DNA from: an uncultured Rhodopila sp.
GTDB lineage: Bacteria > Pseudomonadota > Alphaproteobacteria > Acetobacterales > Acetobacteraceae
Assembly (NCBI GenBank): GCA_903932145.1
Contig: CAIZFE010000034.1
Location: forward strand, 1 to 64,000
DNA: 64,000 nucleotides
Direction of reading: 5' to 3'
Part shown: one piece after another, positions 1 to 9,483 of the stretch
How the letters are laid out: the number at the start of each line of letters is the position of its first letter
Position numbering within the stretch: position 1 is the stretch's first letter
The notes under the pieces: generated by a model
Databases searched by the model: none
What the model was told of the DNA's origin: nothing
Seen by the model: the letters and a program-made list of their open reading frames with translations, nothing else
Translations under genes and position numbers: made by a program

Positions 1-1576
1 ACTCCCACTCAATCGTCCCCGGTGGCTTGCTGGTGATGTCATAAGTCACCCGGTTCACCCCCCGAACCTCATTCACGATCCGCCCGGCAACGCGCGTCAG
101 AAACGCCATCTCGAAGGGATATACGTCCGCCGTCATTCCGTCCGTGCTGGTCACAGCCCGCAGCGCGCACGCCATATCGTACGTGCGGCCATCGCCCATC
201 ACGCCCACCGTCCGCACCGGCAGCAGCACCGCGAACGCCTGCCAGATGGCGTCATACAATCCGGCCGACCGGATTTCCTCGAGGTAGATCGCGTCCACCT
301 TGCGCAGGATGTCGGCTTTCTCGCGTGAGATCGGTCCCGGAATGCGGATCGACAATCCCGGCCCCGGGAACGGATGCCGCCCGACGATCGTTTCCGGGAT
401 ACCTAGTTCGCGCCCCAGCTTACGAACCTCGTCCTTGAACAGTTCCCGCAACGGCTCCACCAGTTGCATCCGCATCCGTTCCGGCAAGCCACCGACGTTG
501 TGGTGAGACTTGATCATAACGGACGGGCCGCCGGTAAAGCTGACGCTTTCGATCACGTCGGGGTACAACGTGCCCTGGGCCAGGAAGTCGGCGCCACCAA
601 TCTTGGCGGCCTCTTCCTCGAACACTTCAATAAACAAGCGGCCAATGGTCTTGCGCTTCAGTTCCGGGTCGGTAACGCCCTCCAACTGGCCCAGAAACAG
701 ATCGGACGCATCGCGATGCACCAGTTTGATATTGAACCGATCGCGGAATGTCTCCAGCACCTCATCCGCTTCGTTCATGCGCAGCAGCCCATGATCGACA
801 AAGATGCAGGTCAACTGGTCGCCGATCGCCTCATGGATCAGCACCGCCGCGACCGAGGAATCCACGCCGCCCGACAAGCCGCAGATCACCCGCCCCGTCC
901 CGACCTGTGCCCGTATCCGAGCAATCTCCGTCGCTCGGAATCCGGCCATGGTCCAGGACCCGGTCATGCCACAAACGTCATGCGTGAAGTTACGCAACAA
1001 TTGCGCGCCGTGCGGAGTGTGGACGACCTCCGGGTGAAACTGCACGCCGTAGAAGTGCCGCGCGTCGTCCGCGATGGCGGCAAACGGTGCGCCCTCGCTG
1101 GTTGCAACCACGCGGAACCCCGGCGGCAATAGGGTCACACGGTCGCCGTGGCTCATCCACACCTGTTCGCGGCCGCCCTTGGCCCACACGCCCTGAAACA
1201 GCGCGCAGTCGGCGGCGATATCGACGTAGGCGCGGCCGAACTCCCGGTGGTCCGACGGTTCGACGGCGCCACCCAGCAGATGGCACAGAAGCTGTTCGCC
1301 GTAGCAGATGCCCAGGACGGGAACGCCGAGTTCGAACACGATCGGTGACGGGGCCGGTGACACCGCCTCGTGGACGGACGCAGGCCCGCCGGACAGGATG
1401 ATACCGCGTGGTTCCCAGGCGGTGATGCGGCCGGGATCGGCGTTGAACGGCCAGATTTCGCAGTACACTCCGGACTCGCGCAGACGGCGGCCGATCAACT
1501 GAGTGACCTGACTGCCAAAATCCAAAATCAGGATGCGTTCGGGCGTATCGGCGGGATCAGGCAAGGAATCGGTCAT
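1..1576 (-). CDS. guaA: GMP synthase (glutamine-hydrolysing)
   Basis: Converts XMP to GMP using glutamine and ATP, the last step of cytosolic guanine nucleotide synthesis. The 525-residue protein is the usual length. The N-terminal class I amidotransferase domain has the nucleophile-cysteine motif LGICYGEQ. It is followed by the ATP-pyrophosphatase P-loop SGGVDSS and the C-terminal dimerisation domain, ending in the family-typical GTIEWE. The ATG is at 1574-1576. The reading frame runs to base 1, which is the first base of the stop codon, so only two bases lie outside the window. It stands alone; the next gene upstream starts 70 bases further on. Confidence 0.97.
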   Translation of the reverse strand, partial: MTDSLPDPADTPERILILDFGSQVTQLIGRRLRESGVYCEIWPFNADPGRITAWEPRGIILSGGPASVHEAVSPAPSPIVFELGVPVLGICYGEQLLCHLLGGAVEPSDHREFGRAYVDIAADCALFQGVWAKGGREQVWMSHGDRVTLLPPGFRVVATSEGAPFAAIADDARHFYGVQFHPEVVHTPHGAQLLRNFTHDVCGMTGSWTMAGFRATEIARIRAQVGTGRVICGLSGGVDSSVAAVLIHEAIGDQLTCIFVDHGLLRMNEADEVLETFRDRFNIKLVHRDASDLFLGQLEGVTDPELKRKTIGRLFIEVFEEEAAKIGGADFLAQGTLYPDVIESVSFTGGPSVMIKSHHNVGGLPERMRMQLVEPLRELFKDEVRKLGRELGIPETIVGRHPFPGPGLSIRIPGPISREKADILRKVDAIYLEEIRSAGLYDAIWQAFAVLLPVRTVGVMGDGRTYDMACALRAVTSTDGMTADVYPFEMAFLTRVAGRIVNEVRGVNRVTYDITSKPPGTIEWE

Positions 1577-1646
1577 GGGAGTATGTCACCAGCGCTTGAT
1601 CCCGCGCCTTGGACCAGAAGGCCCGCCGCATTGCAAGCCGGCCGTA

Positions 1647-2399
1647 CTATCCCAGGAACGCGCCGCCGTTCACATGCAATGTCTGACCTGTGATGTAGCG
1701 GCCATCCGGCCCGGCCAGAAACCGCACAGCGGCGGAGATTTCCTCCATCGCCGCCTTGCGGCCGAGCGGGATGCCTCCGTCAGCCAGGGTTTTCGGCATC
1801 ACCCCGGCCGATGCGCCGCGCACCGTATCCACGGCGCCGGGTGCCACGTTGTTGCAGGTGATGTGGTGCGGTGCCAGTTCGACGGCCAACGAGCGCATCA
1901 GCCCCTCCAACCCGGCTTTGGAGGCAGAAACGTGGCAGCGGTTCGGCGTTCCGACATGGGTGGAGATGCCCGACAGCGCGACGATCGCGCCGCTGCCTCG
2001 GCCGAGCATATGGGGGACCGCGGCGCGGGCCAGGATGAAAGCGCCATCCAGGGCGACGGACAGGATTTCACGCCATTCGGCCAGCGACATTTCAAGGAAT
2101 GGAGTCTGGCGGCGCAGGCCGGCGTTGCTGACCAGGATGTCCAATCCGCCGAACGCGGCGACCGTATCGGAGATCATCGACTCGACCGCCACCGGGTCGG
2201 CCACGTCAGCCAGACAGCCGATTGCCTGACCTCCCCCGGCGTTGATCTCCGCCACCACGGCATCCACCGCCGCTCGGTCGCTGCGGCCGTTAATCACTAC
2301 AGACGCCCCACGGGCCGCGAGATCCAAGGCGATGGTGCGGCCGATGTTCTTGCCCGCGCCGGTGACCAGCGCGACCTTGCCGAAAAATGTCTGTTCCAT
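1647..2399 (-). CDS. SDR family protein lacking the canonical Ser and Tyr
   Basis: A 250-residue classical-type short-chain dehydrogenase fold. The cofactor motif TGAGKNIG is near residue 14, and SNAG corresponds to the NNAG structural motif. The C-terminal end has the usual NVAPG and ITGQTLHVNGG blocks. Aligned without gaps to FabG-type enzymes, the catalytic Ser position is Gly (VALSGIS) and the catalytic Tyr position is Val (CHVSASKAG), while the Lys is kept. It may therefore not be a normal carbonyl reductase; dienoyl-CoA reductase-like SDRs also depart from the Tyr motif. It lies 2 bases downstream of the GMC oxidoreductase, so the two are probably co-transcribed. Substrate unknown. Confidence 0.85.
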   Translation of the reverse strand: MEQTFFGKVALVTGAGKNIGRTIALDLAARGASVVINGRSDRAAVDAVVAEINAGGGQAIGCLADVADPVAVESMISDTVAAFGGLDILVSNAGLRRQTPFLEMSLAEWREILSVALDGAFILARAAVPHMLGRGSGAIVALSGISTHVGTPNRCHVSASKAGLEGLMRSLAVELAPHHITCNNVAPGAVDTVRGASAGVMPKTLADGGIPLGRKAAMEEISAAVRFLAGPDGRYITGQTLHVNGGAFLG

Positions 2400-2401
2400 G
2401 G

Positions 2402-4006
2402 TTATGCCCCGCGCAGGATCATATCCGCCCCCTTCTCCGCTATCATGATGACCGTGGCATTCGTGTTGCCCGAAACCACCGTCGGCATGATGGAGGCATC
2501 GATCACCCGCAGCCCCTGGATACCCTTCACGCGCAGATCGATATCCACGACCGACTTCGGCCCCGGCCCCATCATACAGGTGCTGGTCTGGTGAAACGTC
2601 GTGCCCGCGGTTTCGCGGACATGATTTAGCAGCTCGTCATCCGTGGCCGCCGCGGGTCCGGGGAAGATTTCTTCCTTGCAATAGCGCTGCATGCTGCTGG
2701 TGGCGAACACAGTCCGGATCACCCGCAGCGCCGCGACCATCGTGTCGCGATCCCCCTGCGTGGACAAGTAATTCGGTTGCATCGCCGGCGCCTTCGTCGG
2801 GTCAGGTGACTGAATACGCAACCAGCCCCGGCTCTCCGGCCGACACGGGATCGCGATCATCGTGCAGCCGGGGAATGTATGCATCGGCTCCCCGGTCTTC
2901 GGCGCGCTGCCAGCGAGGAACTGGTATTGCACATCGGGGCTTTCCAATTCCGGCCGCGTCTTCACAAACAGGCCGATCGGTCCGGCGCCGGTCATCAGCG
3001 GGCCTTTGCCGGCGACGATCCACTCGGCCCCGGCATAAAGACGGCGCAGCCAGTTGTGGTAGATTTCGTTCATCGTCACGGTGCCGTCCACGCACCGGTT
3101 GATGATCCGGCCGCCGATGTGGTCCTGCAGATTCTCGCCCACCCCCGGCAGATCGTGTTTGGTTTCGATGCCCAACGATTGCAGCAGCGCGCCCGGCCCG
3201 ATACCGGACAGTTGTAGGATTTGCGGGGAATTGATGGAGCCGCCACACAGCAGCACCTCTTTGGCGGCCTTCACCTGATGCAGCGTGCCATTCTGGCTGT
3301 ATTCTATGCCGACCGCTCTTTTGCCCTCCAGCAACACCCGGTGCGTCAGCGCGCGCACCTCGATCCGCAGGTTGGGGCGCGATTTGATGGGGTTTAAGTA
3401 GCCGACAGCGGCGGACGAGCGGCGGCGGCCCTTTACCGTCAACTGCAACGGTCCGACGCCTTCCTGTTTCGCGCCGTTGAAGTCGGGATTGAACGGATAC
3501 CCGGCCTCCTGAGCACCCGCGATGAACGCATCGTGCAACGGGTGATCGGTCCTCAGGTCGGACACGCCCAACGGACCACCCTCGCCGTGGAAATCGTTGG
3601 AACCGTGTTCCTGATCCTCAGCCTTGCGGAAATACGGCAGGACGTCGTCGTACGACCACCCGGCGTTGCCGAGCTGGCGCCACAAATCAAAATCCTGGCT
3701 TTGACCACGAATGTAGATCAGGCCGTTGATCGAGGACGATCCGCCCAGCACTTTGCCGCGCGGCCAGGATATCCGCCGGTTGTGTAACTCCGGCACAGGC
3801 TCGGTTTCGAAATACCAGGCCACCTTGGGATTGTAGATGTTGCGGTAGAAACCGGCCGGGATATGGATCCACGGATCGGTGTCCTTACCGCCCGCCTCCA
3901 ACAGCAGGACCCGGTTATTCGGATCCGCGCTCAGCCGGTTGGCCAGCACACAGCCGGCCGACCCGGCCCCCACGATGATATAGTCGTATTCTTGCACCGA
4001 AGCCAT
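2402..4006 (-). CDS. GMC family FAD-dependent oxidoreductase (choline/alcohol dehydrogenase-like)
   Basis: A 534-residue glucose-methanol-choline oxidoreductase that would oxidise an alcohol group with FAD. The dinucleotide-binding motif GAGSAG is at residues 13-18. The first GMC signature is seen around WPRGKVLGGSSSINGL. The active-site pair is His472 (in FHQTSTC) and an Asn in the NTN motif near 514-516. No signal peptide is visible. The closest named family is choline dehydrogenase/alcohol dehydrogenase AlkJ, but sequence alone does not fix the substrate. It is the first gene of a pair with the downstream SDR-like gene. Confidence 0.92.
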   Translation of the reverse strand: MASVQEYDYIIVGAGSAGCVLANRLSADPNNRVLLLEAGGKDTDPWIHIPAGFYRNIYNPKVAWYFETEPVPELHNRRISWPRGKVLGGSSSINGLIYIRGQSQDFDLWRQLGNAGWSYDDVLPYFRKAEDQEHGSNDFHGEGGPLGVSDLRTDHPLHDAFIAGAQEAGYPFNPDFNGAKQEGVGPLQLTVKGRRRSSAAVGYLNPIKSRPNLRIEVRALTHRVLLEGKRAVGIEYSQNGTLHQVKAAKEVLLCGGSINSPQILQLSGIGPGALLQSLGIETKHDLPGVGENLQDHIGGRIINRCVDGTVTMNEIYHNWLRRLYAGAEWIVAGKGPLMTGAGPIGLFVKTRPELESPDVQYQFLAGSAPKTGEPMHTFPGCTMIAIPCRPESRGWLRIQSPDPTKAPAMQPNYLSTQGDRDTMVAALRVIRTVFATSSMQRYCKEEIFPGPAAATDDELLNHVRETAGTTFHQTSTCMMGPGPKSVVDIDLRVKGIQGLRVIDASIMPTVVSGNTNATVIMIAEKGADMILRGA

Positions 4007-4068
4007 GGCGCGGTTCCCCCATTCTTATGCGGGGTATTGAACCGGAACCGCGCCAGCTTGACCAGACG

Positions 4069-5121
4069 TCAGGTCACCACACGCAGCGCCGGACGCGACT
4101 TCAGAGCCATGTGGCGGTATAAATCCAGATAGTCTTCGGCCATCCGCCGAGCGGTAAATCGTTGTTCGAAGCGGGCTCGGATGGCGATGGGGGACAGCCG
4201 GTCCAGGTGAGCCAAAGCGGCGACAGCGGCGGCCTCATCGGGCACGACGTAGCCGGTCACGCCATCATCAATGACTTCCGGCACGGAACCGGCGGGAAAC
4301 GCGATGGTGGGCGTGCCGCAGGCCATCGCCTCGATCATCACCAGACCGAACGGTTCCGGCCAATCGATCGGCAGCAGCATGGCCTTGGCGCCATCCAGAA
4401 AGGCCGGCTTTTCCGCGTCACCGATCTCGCCGATCATTTCAATCTGGTCACCATCGATCATCGGCCGGATTTTAGTTTCGAAATAGTCACGATCAACCCG
4501 ATCGATTTTGGCCGCGATCTTCAGCTTCATCCCGGCCGCCCTGGCAATGCGGATGGCGCGATCCGGCGATTTTTCCGGGCAGATGCGGCCCAGGAACGCC
4601 AGATAATCACGCCGCATCGATCGCGGCGTCAGCAGATTCGGCGGCAAACCGTGATGCACGGTAGCGACGAAGTTACCACGCGGCAGCGGCCGGCGCTGTG
4701 CGTCGGAGATCGACACCAGCGGCGTATCCGCGAAGCAATCATAGACGTCGGTCAATTCCGGCAGGTCCAGACGGCCATGCAGCGTCGTCAGGAACGGTGT
4801 CGGCTGACGGCTTAGCAACGAAAACGGCCAGTAATCCAGATGTCCATGCAGCACATCGAATTCGTGGGCGTGCTGATAGACTTTTTCCATCTGCAACATC
4901 GGCGGCGCCATGGCATCGCGCAAATTCTGATCGAAGCGCAGGGCTTGTGGCCAGCCGGCGACAAGCCGGGCGGTCGTTACGGAATCGCCGCTGGCGAACA
5001 AGGTCACGTCGTGCCCCATCGCCATGAGTTCTTCGGTGAGGTAAGAGACAACTCGCTCTGTCCCGCCATAGGTGCGCGGTGGAACGGACTCGGTCAATGG
5101 TGCGATCTGGGCTATACGCAT
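4069..5121 (-). CDS. Glycosyltransferase family 4 protein
   Basis: A GT-B fold glycosyltransferase of about 350 residues that transfers a sugar from a nucleotide-sugar donor in the cytoplasm. It shows YGGTERVV near the N-terminus and the GT4 donor-site block EPFGLVMIEAMACGTP, which carries the two conserved glutamates seven residues apart. I chose the ATG at 5121 (MRIAQIAPL), which has GGGAG about 12 bases upstream; the frame stays open 13 codons further. It is divergent from otsA, 210 bases away, so a role near trehalose or glycan metabolism is possible but is inference. Acceptor unknown. Confidence 0.9.
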   Translation of the reverse strand: MRIAQIAPLTESVPPRTYGGTERVVSYLTEELMAMGHDVTLFASGDSVTTARLVAGWPQALRFDQNLRDAMAPPMLQMEKVYQHAHEFDVLHGHLDYWPFSLLSRQPTPFLTTLHGRLDLPELTDVYDCFADTPLVSISDAQRRPLPRGNFVATVHHGLPPNLLTPRSMRRDYLAFLGRICPEKSPDRAIRIARAAGMKLKIAAKIDRVDRDYFETKIRPMIDGDQIEMIGEIGDAEKPAFLDGAKAMLLPIDWPEPFGLVMIEAMACGTPTIAFPAGSVPEVIDDGVTGYVVPDEAAAVAALAHLDRLSPIAIRARFEQRFTARRMAEDYLDLYRHMALKSRPALRVVT

Positions 5122-5331
5122 GTTGAAAATAACTCCCGGCGTTTGTCTTCGAACCAGCACATGATGGGGAGATCAGGTTTTTTTTGGGGCAGATGCCTGC
5201 ACAATCAGGCCATAGACTGTCTTATCACGACTATGTGAACTTCGGTAAGCGACTTTGCCCCCCCATTTGCGTTTAGGAGTTATCGATGCCTCCGCTTATC
5301 CCGAGCCCAATGAACAGGGAGATGCCGACCC

Positions 5332-6741
5332 ATGCCACGACTGGTTGTCGTTTCGAATAGAGTACCACTTCCATCCGAACGCGGCGCGAAGGCAGGTGGT
5401 CTTGCGGTTGCTCTCACGGATGCATTGCAGCCAGGATCATTATGGTTTGGCTGGAGCGGGCGCAGATCCGCGCGTGGCTCTGCCACCACGCATATGCAGC
5501 GGTCGGAGGGCGTTACTTACGCGACGATCGATTTGACCGAGAGTGATTATCAATCGTTTTATGTCAATTTCTCTAATGGCGCGCTGTGGCCCTTATTGCA
5601 CTTCCGTTTGGGCCTGCTCGACTTTAAATCCGAGGATTATGACGGCTACCGGTCCGTCAACCGGCAGTTCGCCGCAGCGCTGCAGCCGTTGTTGCGTCCG
5701 GATGACCTAATCTGGGTGCATGACTACCATCTTATCCCGCTGGCCTCAGAGCTTCGTGCCTTAGGTGTAACTAACCGTATCGGTTTCTTTCTGCACACCC
5801 CGTTTGTTCCGCCTGCGATTTTCAACGCATTGCCCCGTTCGGCGGAGCTTTTGGCAAATCTGTGCACTTATGACATCGTCGGTTTTCACACCCGGTCCTA
5901 TCACGCGGCATTCCTCGACTGCGTGGCGGAAAATCTGGGCATTCATCCCGATCCTGACGACGGTCGTTTCGTCGTTCGTGGCCATGCGGTGCGCGCCATC
6001 GTCGATCCGATCGGGATCGACGCGGACGGTTTCGCCCAACGCGCCATTATCGCCGCCAACGGCACGGACGCAGGCATGCTGCGGGATAGCCTCGGCAAGG
6101 GCGGCTTGGCCATCGGCGTGGACCGGCTGGATTATTCTAAGGGCCTGATCAACCGGTTTGAGGCGATCGGCCGGTTTTTCGCTAATTATCCGCAGCACCG
6201 GCGCGAGGTCAGTTTCCTGCAGATCGCCGCTCGCTCACGCGAGGAGCAAGGCGCTTATCAGCGACTGAGGCGTGAACTGGACCGCATCGTCGGCGACACG
6301 AACGGTCGTTATTCCGAATTCGATTGGACACCGTTGCGCTATATGACCCGCGCGGTGAAACGGGACACGCTGGCCGGATTCTTCCGGCTATCTCGTCTTG
6401 CTGTCGTAACGCCTTTGCGGGACGGCATGAATTTGGTGGCCAAAGAATACGTCGCGGCGCAGGACCCGGACAACCCTGGTGTCCTGATTCTGTCCCGTTT
6501 CGCTGGCGCGGCCGAGGAACTCACCGAGGCGCTGATCGTCAATCCTTACGATTCCGACGAAATCGCCGAGGCCATGCATATCGGCCTTGCGATGGAGCTG
6601 GAGGAACGCAAAGAACGCTGGGAGTCCCTTCACACAAAAGTCGCCGCCAACACCGCTCGGCGGTTCTCAACGGTTTTCCTGAATCATCTCGGGCGTGCCG
6701 ACATGCAACCGGAACGGCCGCATTTGCGCGCCATCTCCTGA
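5332..6741 (+). CDS. otsA: Alpha,alpha-trehalose-phosphate synthase (UDP/GDP-glucose)
   Basis: Family GT20 enzyme of 469 residues that makes trehalose 6-phosphate from glucose 6-phosphate and a nucleotide glucose. Recognisable blocks: SNRVPLP at the N-terminus, AGGLAVAL for substrate binding, WVHDYHLIPLA, GVDRLDYSKGL, PLRDGMNLVAKEY and LILSRFAGAAEEL. GGGAG stands 10-11 bases before the ATG. No trehalose-6-phosphate phosphatase (otsB) is in this window, so the product must be dephosphorylated by an enzyme encoded elsewhere or be used as such. Trehalose usually serves osmotic and desiccation tolerance. Confidence 0.96.
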   Translation: MPRLVVVSNRVPLPSERGAKAGGLAVALTDALQPGSLWFGWSGRRSARGSATTHMQRSEGVTYATIDLTESDYQSFYVNFSNGALWPLLHFRLGLLDFKSEDYDGYRSVNRQFAAALQPLLRPDDLIWVHDYHLIPLASELRALGVTNRIGFFLHTPFVPPAIFNALPRSAELLANLCTYDIVGFHTRSYHAAFLDCVAENLGIHPDPDDGRFVVRGHAVRAIVDPIGIDADGFAQRAIIAANGTDAGMLRDSLGKGGLAIGVDRLDYSKGLINRFEAIGRFFANYPQHRREVSFLQIAARSREEQGAYQRLRRELDRIVGDTNGRYSEFDWTPLRYMTRAVKRDTLAGFFRLSRLAVVTPLRDGMNLVAKEYVAAQDPDNPGVLILSRFAGAAEELTEALIVNPYDSDEIAEAMHIGLAMELEERKERWESLHTKVAANTARRFSTVFLNHLGRADMQPERPHLRAIS

Positions 6742-6747
6742 AACCCG

Positions 6748-7626
6748 CTATTGATCCGCGAACAGACTGACGGCGACGCCGGTCGCCGGGGCTTTGGCGC
6801 GGAACAGGCCACCCAGAGTTGGGAATTCGGACAGGACGGATGCTGATTTACCCTCGCGCAGTGACGTTACATAAATAAACTCATCGGCAAAGCACGGCAT
6901 TGTCGGTCCGGGCACCGGAAACGCCCACTTGCGCAGCAGGGCCCCGCTTGGATTGAAACAATTGATGCATCCGGCCGATGGACCGGCAGACCAGTAATTG
7001 CCGTCCATGTCGGTCGCGGCCCCGTCCGGACGGCCGTCGTCGTTGGTCAGCGTCGCTAAAATTCGGTGCCCCGACCGGCCTCCCGTCGCGGTATCGAAAT
7101 CCCAGGCTTCGATGGTGCCGGCGGTCGAATCGGAGTGGTACATGACGCGCCCGTCGGGCGACCACGCCAGACCGTTGGAGACCGCGTACCCTTCGGCTTC
7201 CCTGGTGATCCTGCCGTCGGCCGTCACCCGGTACAGGGCGCCGATTTTCTGGCGAGGTGAGTTTTCGTCCATGCTGCCGACCCAGAAAGCGCCGTCCGGC
7301 CCGACCTTGCCGTCATTCAACCGGTTGGTCGGCGGCTCGTCGATCTTCGGGGTCAGATCGGTCAACACCCCCGACCGCGGATCGAACAGCACGACGTGGT
7401 GGCGCTGGGCAACCACGAGACGGCCGGAGCGGCAGAGGCCAAAACTGCCCACTACCTCGGGGAAATCCCAGGTTTCGCGAGCGCCGGTATCGACCGAAAG
7501 CGCATTGATCCGCTTGCCGTTGATATCGCAGAACAGCACGCGTCGGGCTGCCGCATCCCACACCGGCGATTCCGCGACACCGCAGCGCGAATCCCAGACC
7601 AATTCAAAATCGCTCATGTTTTTCAT
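6748..7626 (-). CDS. SMP-30/gluconolactonase/LRE family protein
   Basis: A 292-residue six-bladed propeller hydrolase of the SMP-30/gluconolactonase family, which opens sugar lactones with a divalent metal. Seen: an N-terminal glutamate in GVAESPVWD, the block NRLNDGKVGPDGAFWVGSM and SNGLAWSPDGR, all typical metal-site loops. An alternative start three codons in (MSDFELVW) is equally possible. It converges on otsA with 6 bases between the stops. Likely a sugar-lactone step in aldose oxidation; the exact lactone cannot be told. Confidence 0.92.
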   Translation of the reverse strand: MKNMSDFELVWDSRCGVAESPVWDAAARRVLFCDINGKRINALSVDTGARETWDFPEVVGSFGLCRSGRLVVAQRHHVVLFDPRSGVLTDLTPKIDEPPTNRLNDGKVGPDGAFWVGSMDENSPRQKIGALYRVTADGRITREAEGYAVSNGLAWSPDGRVMYHSDSTAGTIEAWDFDTATGGRSGHRILATLTNDDGRPDGAATDMDGNYWSAGPSAGCINCFNPSGALLRKWAFPVPGPTMPCFADEFIYVTSLREGKSASVLSEFPTLGGLFRAKAPATGVAVSLFADQ

Positions 7627-7745
7627 CCCCGTCCTGCCAGATCACATTCCATACCATCGCACACCTGTCGAACATCCAGGTCAAACTCGCCAGACCGGCG
7701 CGGGTTCGGCATGGTGGGTGCGAACGGGCTTGGTCAGGGACACAG

Positions 7746-8414
7746 ATGGATTCGACAGACGTGGTTTTCGGCGACCAGGCGGCGCTGGCGGGACACTTGC
7801 TGGCCATCCTCGGCCCACCCGGGACCGACGGTTCGCATGACCGGTCGCATTTATTGCGGGTTTTTCGGAATGCGGTCTCGATTGCCGACCAGGAACCGGG
7901 ATGCGACCGCGCCGTCCTGACGGCCGCCGTGATCCTGCACGATTGCGTGGCCGTGGAAAAAGATTCACCGCTTCGGTCTCAGGCCTCGCGGCTGGCTGCC
8001 GCCCGAGCCCGATCCGTTCTGGCGGAACTGGGTTGGGACAAGGCGGCGATCGAGCAAACCGCGCACGCCATCGAGGCGCATAGCTTTTCCGCCGGCATCG
8101 CCCCGGAAACGCGCGAGGCCCGCATTCTTCAGGATGCCGACCGGCTCGACGCGATCGGCGCGATCGGAATCGCGCGCTGCTTCTACGTGGCCGGCCGGAT
8201 GGGTTCCCGTTTGTACAATCCCGTGGATCCCTCGGCCTCCAACCGCGACCTTGACGACCGAAACTTTGCGTTGGACCATTTTGGCGCAAAACTGTTCAAA
8301 ATCGCCGGAAATTTTCAGACCGCATCCGGCCAGGCACTGGCGGACGCAAGAACGCGAACGATGCAGGACTTCGTGGGGGCGTTGTTAGGCGAAATAGCAG
8401 GAGACCGCCCATGA
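7746..8414 (+). CDS. HD domain-containing phosphohydrolase
   Basis: A 222-residue soluble HD-superfamily protein, similar in layout to YedJ-type metal-dependent phosphohydrolases. The metal-binding histidines and aspartates are visible in order: SHDRSHL, ILHDC, a downstream AIEAHSFS and ILQDADRLDAIGAIG. AGGGA lies 7 bases before the ATG. Its last four bases overlap the start of the Gfo/Idh gene (ATGA), so the two are translationally coupled. Substrate unknown. Confidence 0.9.
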   Translation: MDSTDVVFGDQAALAGHLLAILGPPGTDGSHDRSHLLRVFRNAVSIADQEPGCDRAVLTAAVILHDCVAVEKDSPLRSQASRLAAARARSVLAELGWDKAAIEQTAHAIEAHSFSAGIAPETREARILQDADRLDAIGAIGIARCFYVAGRMGSRLYNPVDPSASNRDLDDRNFALDHFGAKLFKIAGNFQTASGQALADARTRTMQDFVGALLGEIAGDRP

Positions 8415-9406
8415 TCCGCGCGGCCATCGTTGGACTCGGCCGCTGGGGCCAAAACCTCGTCACCAGCGTGCGCGACAGCGAGACCATGCGGTTCACCGCC
8501 GCGCACACAAGAACTCGGGAATCCGCGGCCGCGTTTTGTGCCACGTCCGGCTTACGGTGGGTCGAGTCGCTGGACACAATCCTGAACGATGCGACGATCG
8601 ACGCCGTGGTGTTCGCGACGCCTCACACGCAGCACACGCAACAGGTGATCCGCGCCGCGGCGGCCGGGAAGCATGTGTTCATGGAAAAGCCGTTCAGCCT
8701 TTCGGTCGCGGACGCCGAACGGGCGCGAGATGCCGCCGACCGGGCCGGCATCGTACTGGCGGTTGGATTCAACCGCCGATTTCATCCCTCCATGGGATAC
8801 TTACGCCAAGCAGTGATCGATGGCCGGCTAGGAACGCTGGTAACTATTAGCGCCGAACAGACCGCGCTGCACGGAATCACCATGAGCCCGGGCGCCTGGC
8901 GCGCCCGCCCCGACGAAGCCCCGGCCGGCGCGATGACGGCCATCGGCGTGCATCTGGTCGATGGCATGATCGATCTGTTCGGCCCGGTCAGCCAGGTTTA
9001 CGCGCAGGTCTCGCGCCGAGCGGCGCCGCTGGCGGACGATACCACCGACGTGATGCTGCGATTCGCTAATGGTGCGTCCGGACACATCTTCTGCTCCACC
9101 GCCGCCACCCCGCACTACCGCATGGCGGTCTATGGCACCGGCGGATTCGCCGAAGTACTGGGCCATTCCATGACGACGTTCCGGCTGGTGCCGGCCATCG
9201 ACGGTGCCGCCTTTGGCACGGGCCCGGCGGAGGTTATTGAATCAGCCGGTTTCAACATGTTGACCGCGGAACTGCACGCATTCGCCGCCAGTATCGAATG
9301 CGGGCGCCTGTTTCCAACGCCTCTGGAGCAAATCATCCACGGCGTTGCAGTGTTTGAGGCGGTGGCAAAATCTGCGTTGCAGAACGAACCCATCACGATC
9401 GGCTGA
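8411..9406 (+). CDS. Gfo/Idh/MocA family oxidoreductase
   Basis: A 331-residue NAD(P)-dependent dehydrogenase, typically acting on sugars, inositols or sugar derivatives. The N-terminal Rossmann motif is GLGRWGQN, and the family signature EKP occurs in FMEKPFSLS, followed by VGFNRRFHPS. The C-terminal half is the alpha/beta domain. It overlaps the HD gene by 4 bases. The neighbouring SMP-30 lactonase makes a small carbohydrate-oxidation locus plausible, but that is inference. Confidence 0.93.
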   Translation: MIRAAIVGLGRWGQNLVTSVRDSETMRFTAAHTRTRESAAAFCATSGLRWVESLDTILNDATIDAVVFATPHTQHTQQVIRAAAAGKHVFMEKPFSLSVADAERARDAADRAGIVLAVGFNRRFHPSMGYLRQAVIDGRLGTLVTISAEQTALHGITMSPGAWRARPDEAPAGAMTAIGVHLVDGMIDLFGPVSQVYAQVSRRAAPLADDTTDVMLRFANGASGHIFCSTAATPHYRMAVYGTGGFAEVLGHSMTTFRLVPAIDGAAFGTGPAEVIESAGFNMLTAELHAFAASIECGRLFPTPLEQIIHGVAVFEAVAKSALQNEPITIG

Positions 9407-9483
9407 GCGCGGCTTGCATTGCACCATCGCATCGGCAGCGCCGGCTGTGCTATGGCCGGATCACCGTTGATGTTTCCGAATGG

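Noticed and set aside
1533-2594. 353-codon plus-strand frame
   Set aside because: Antisense to the SDR gene; no family features.
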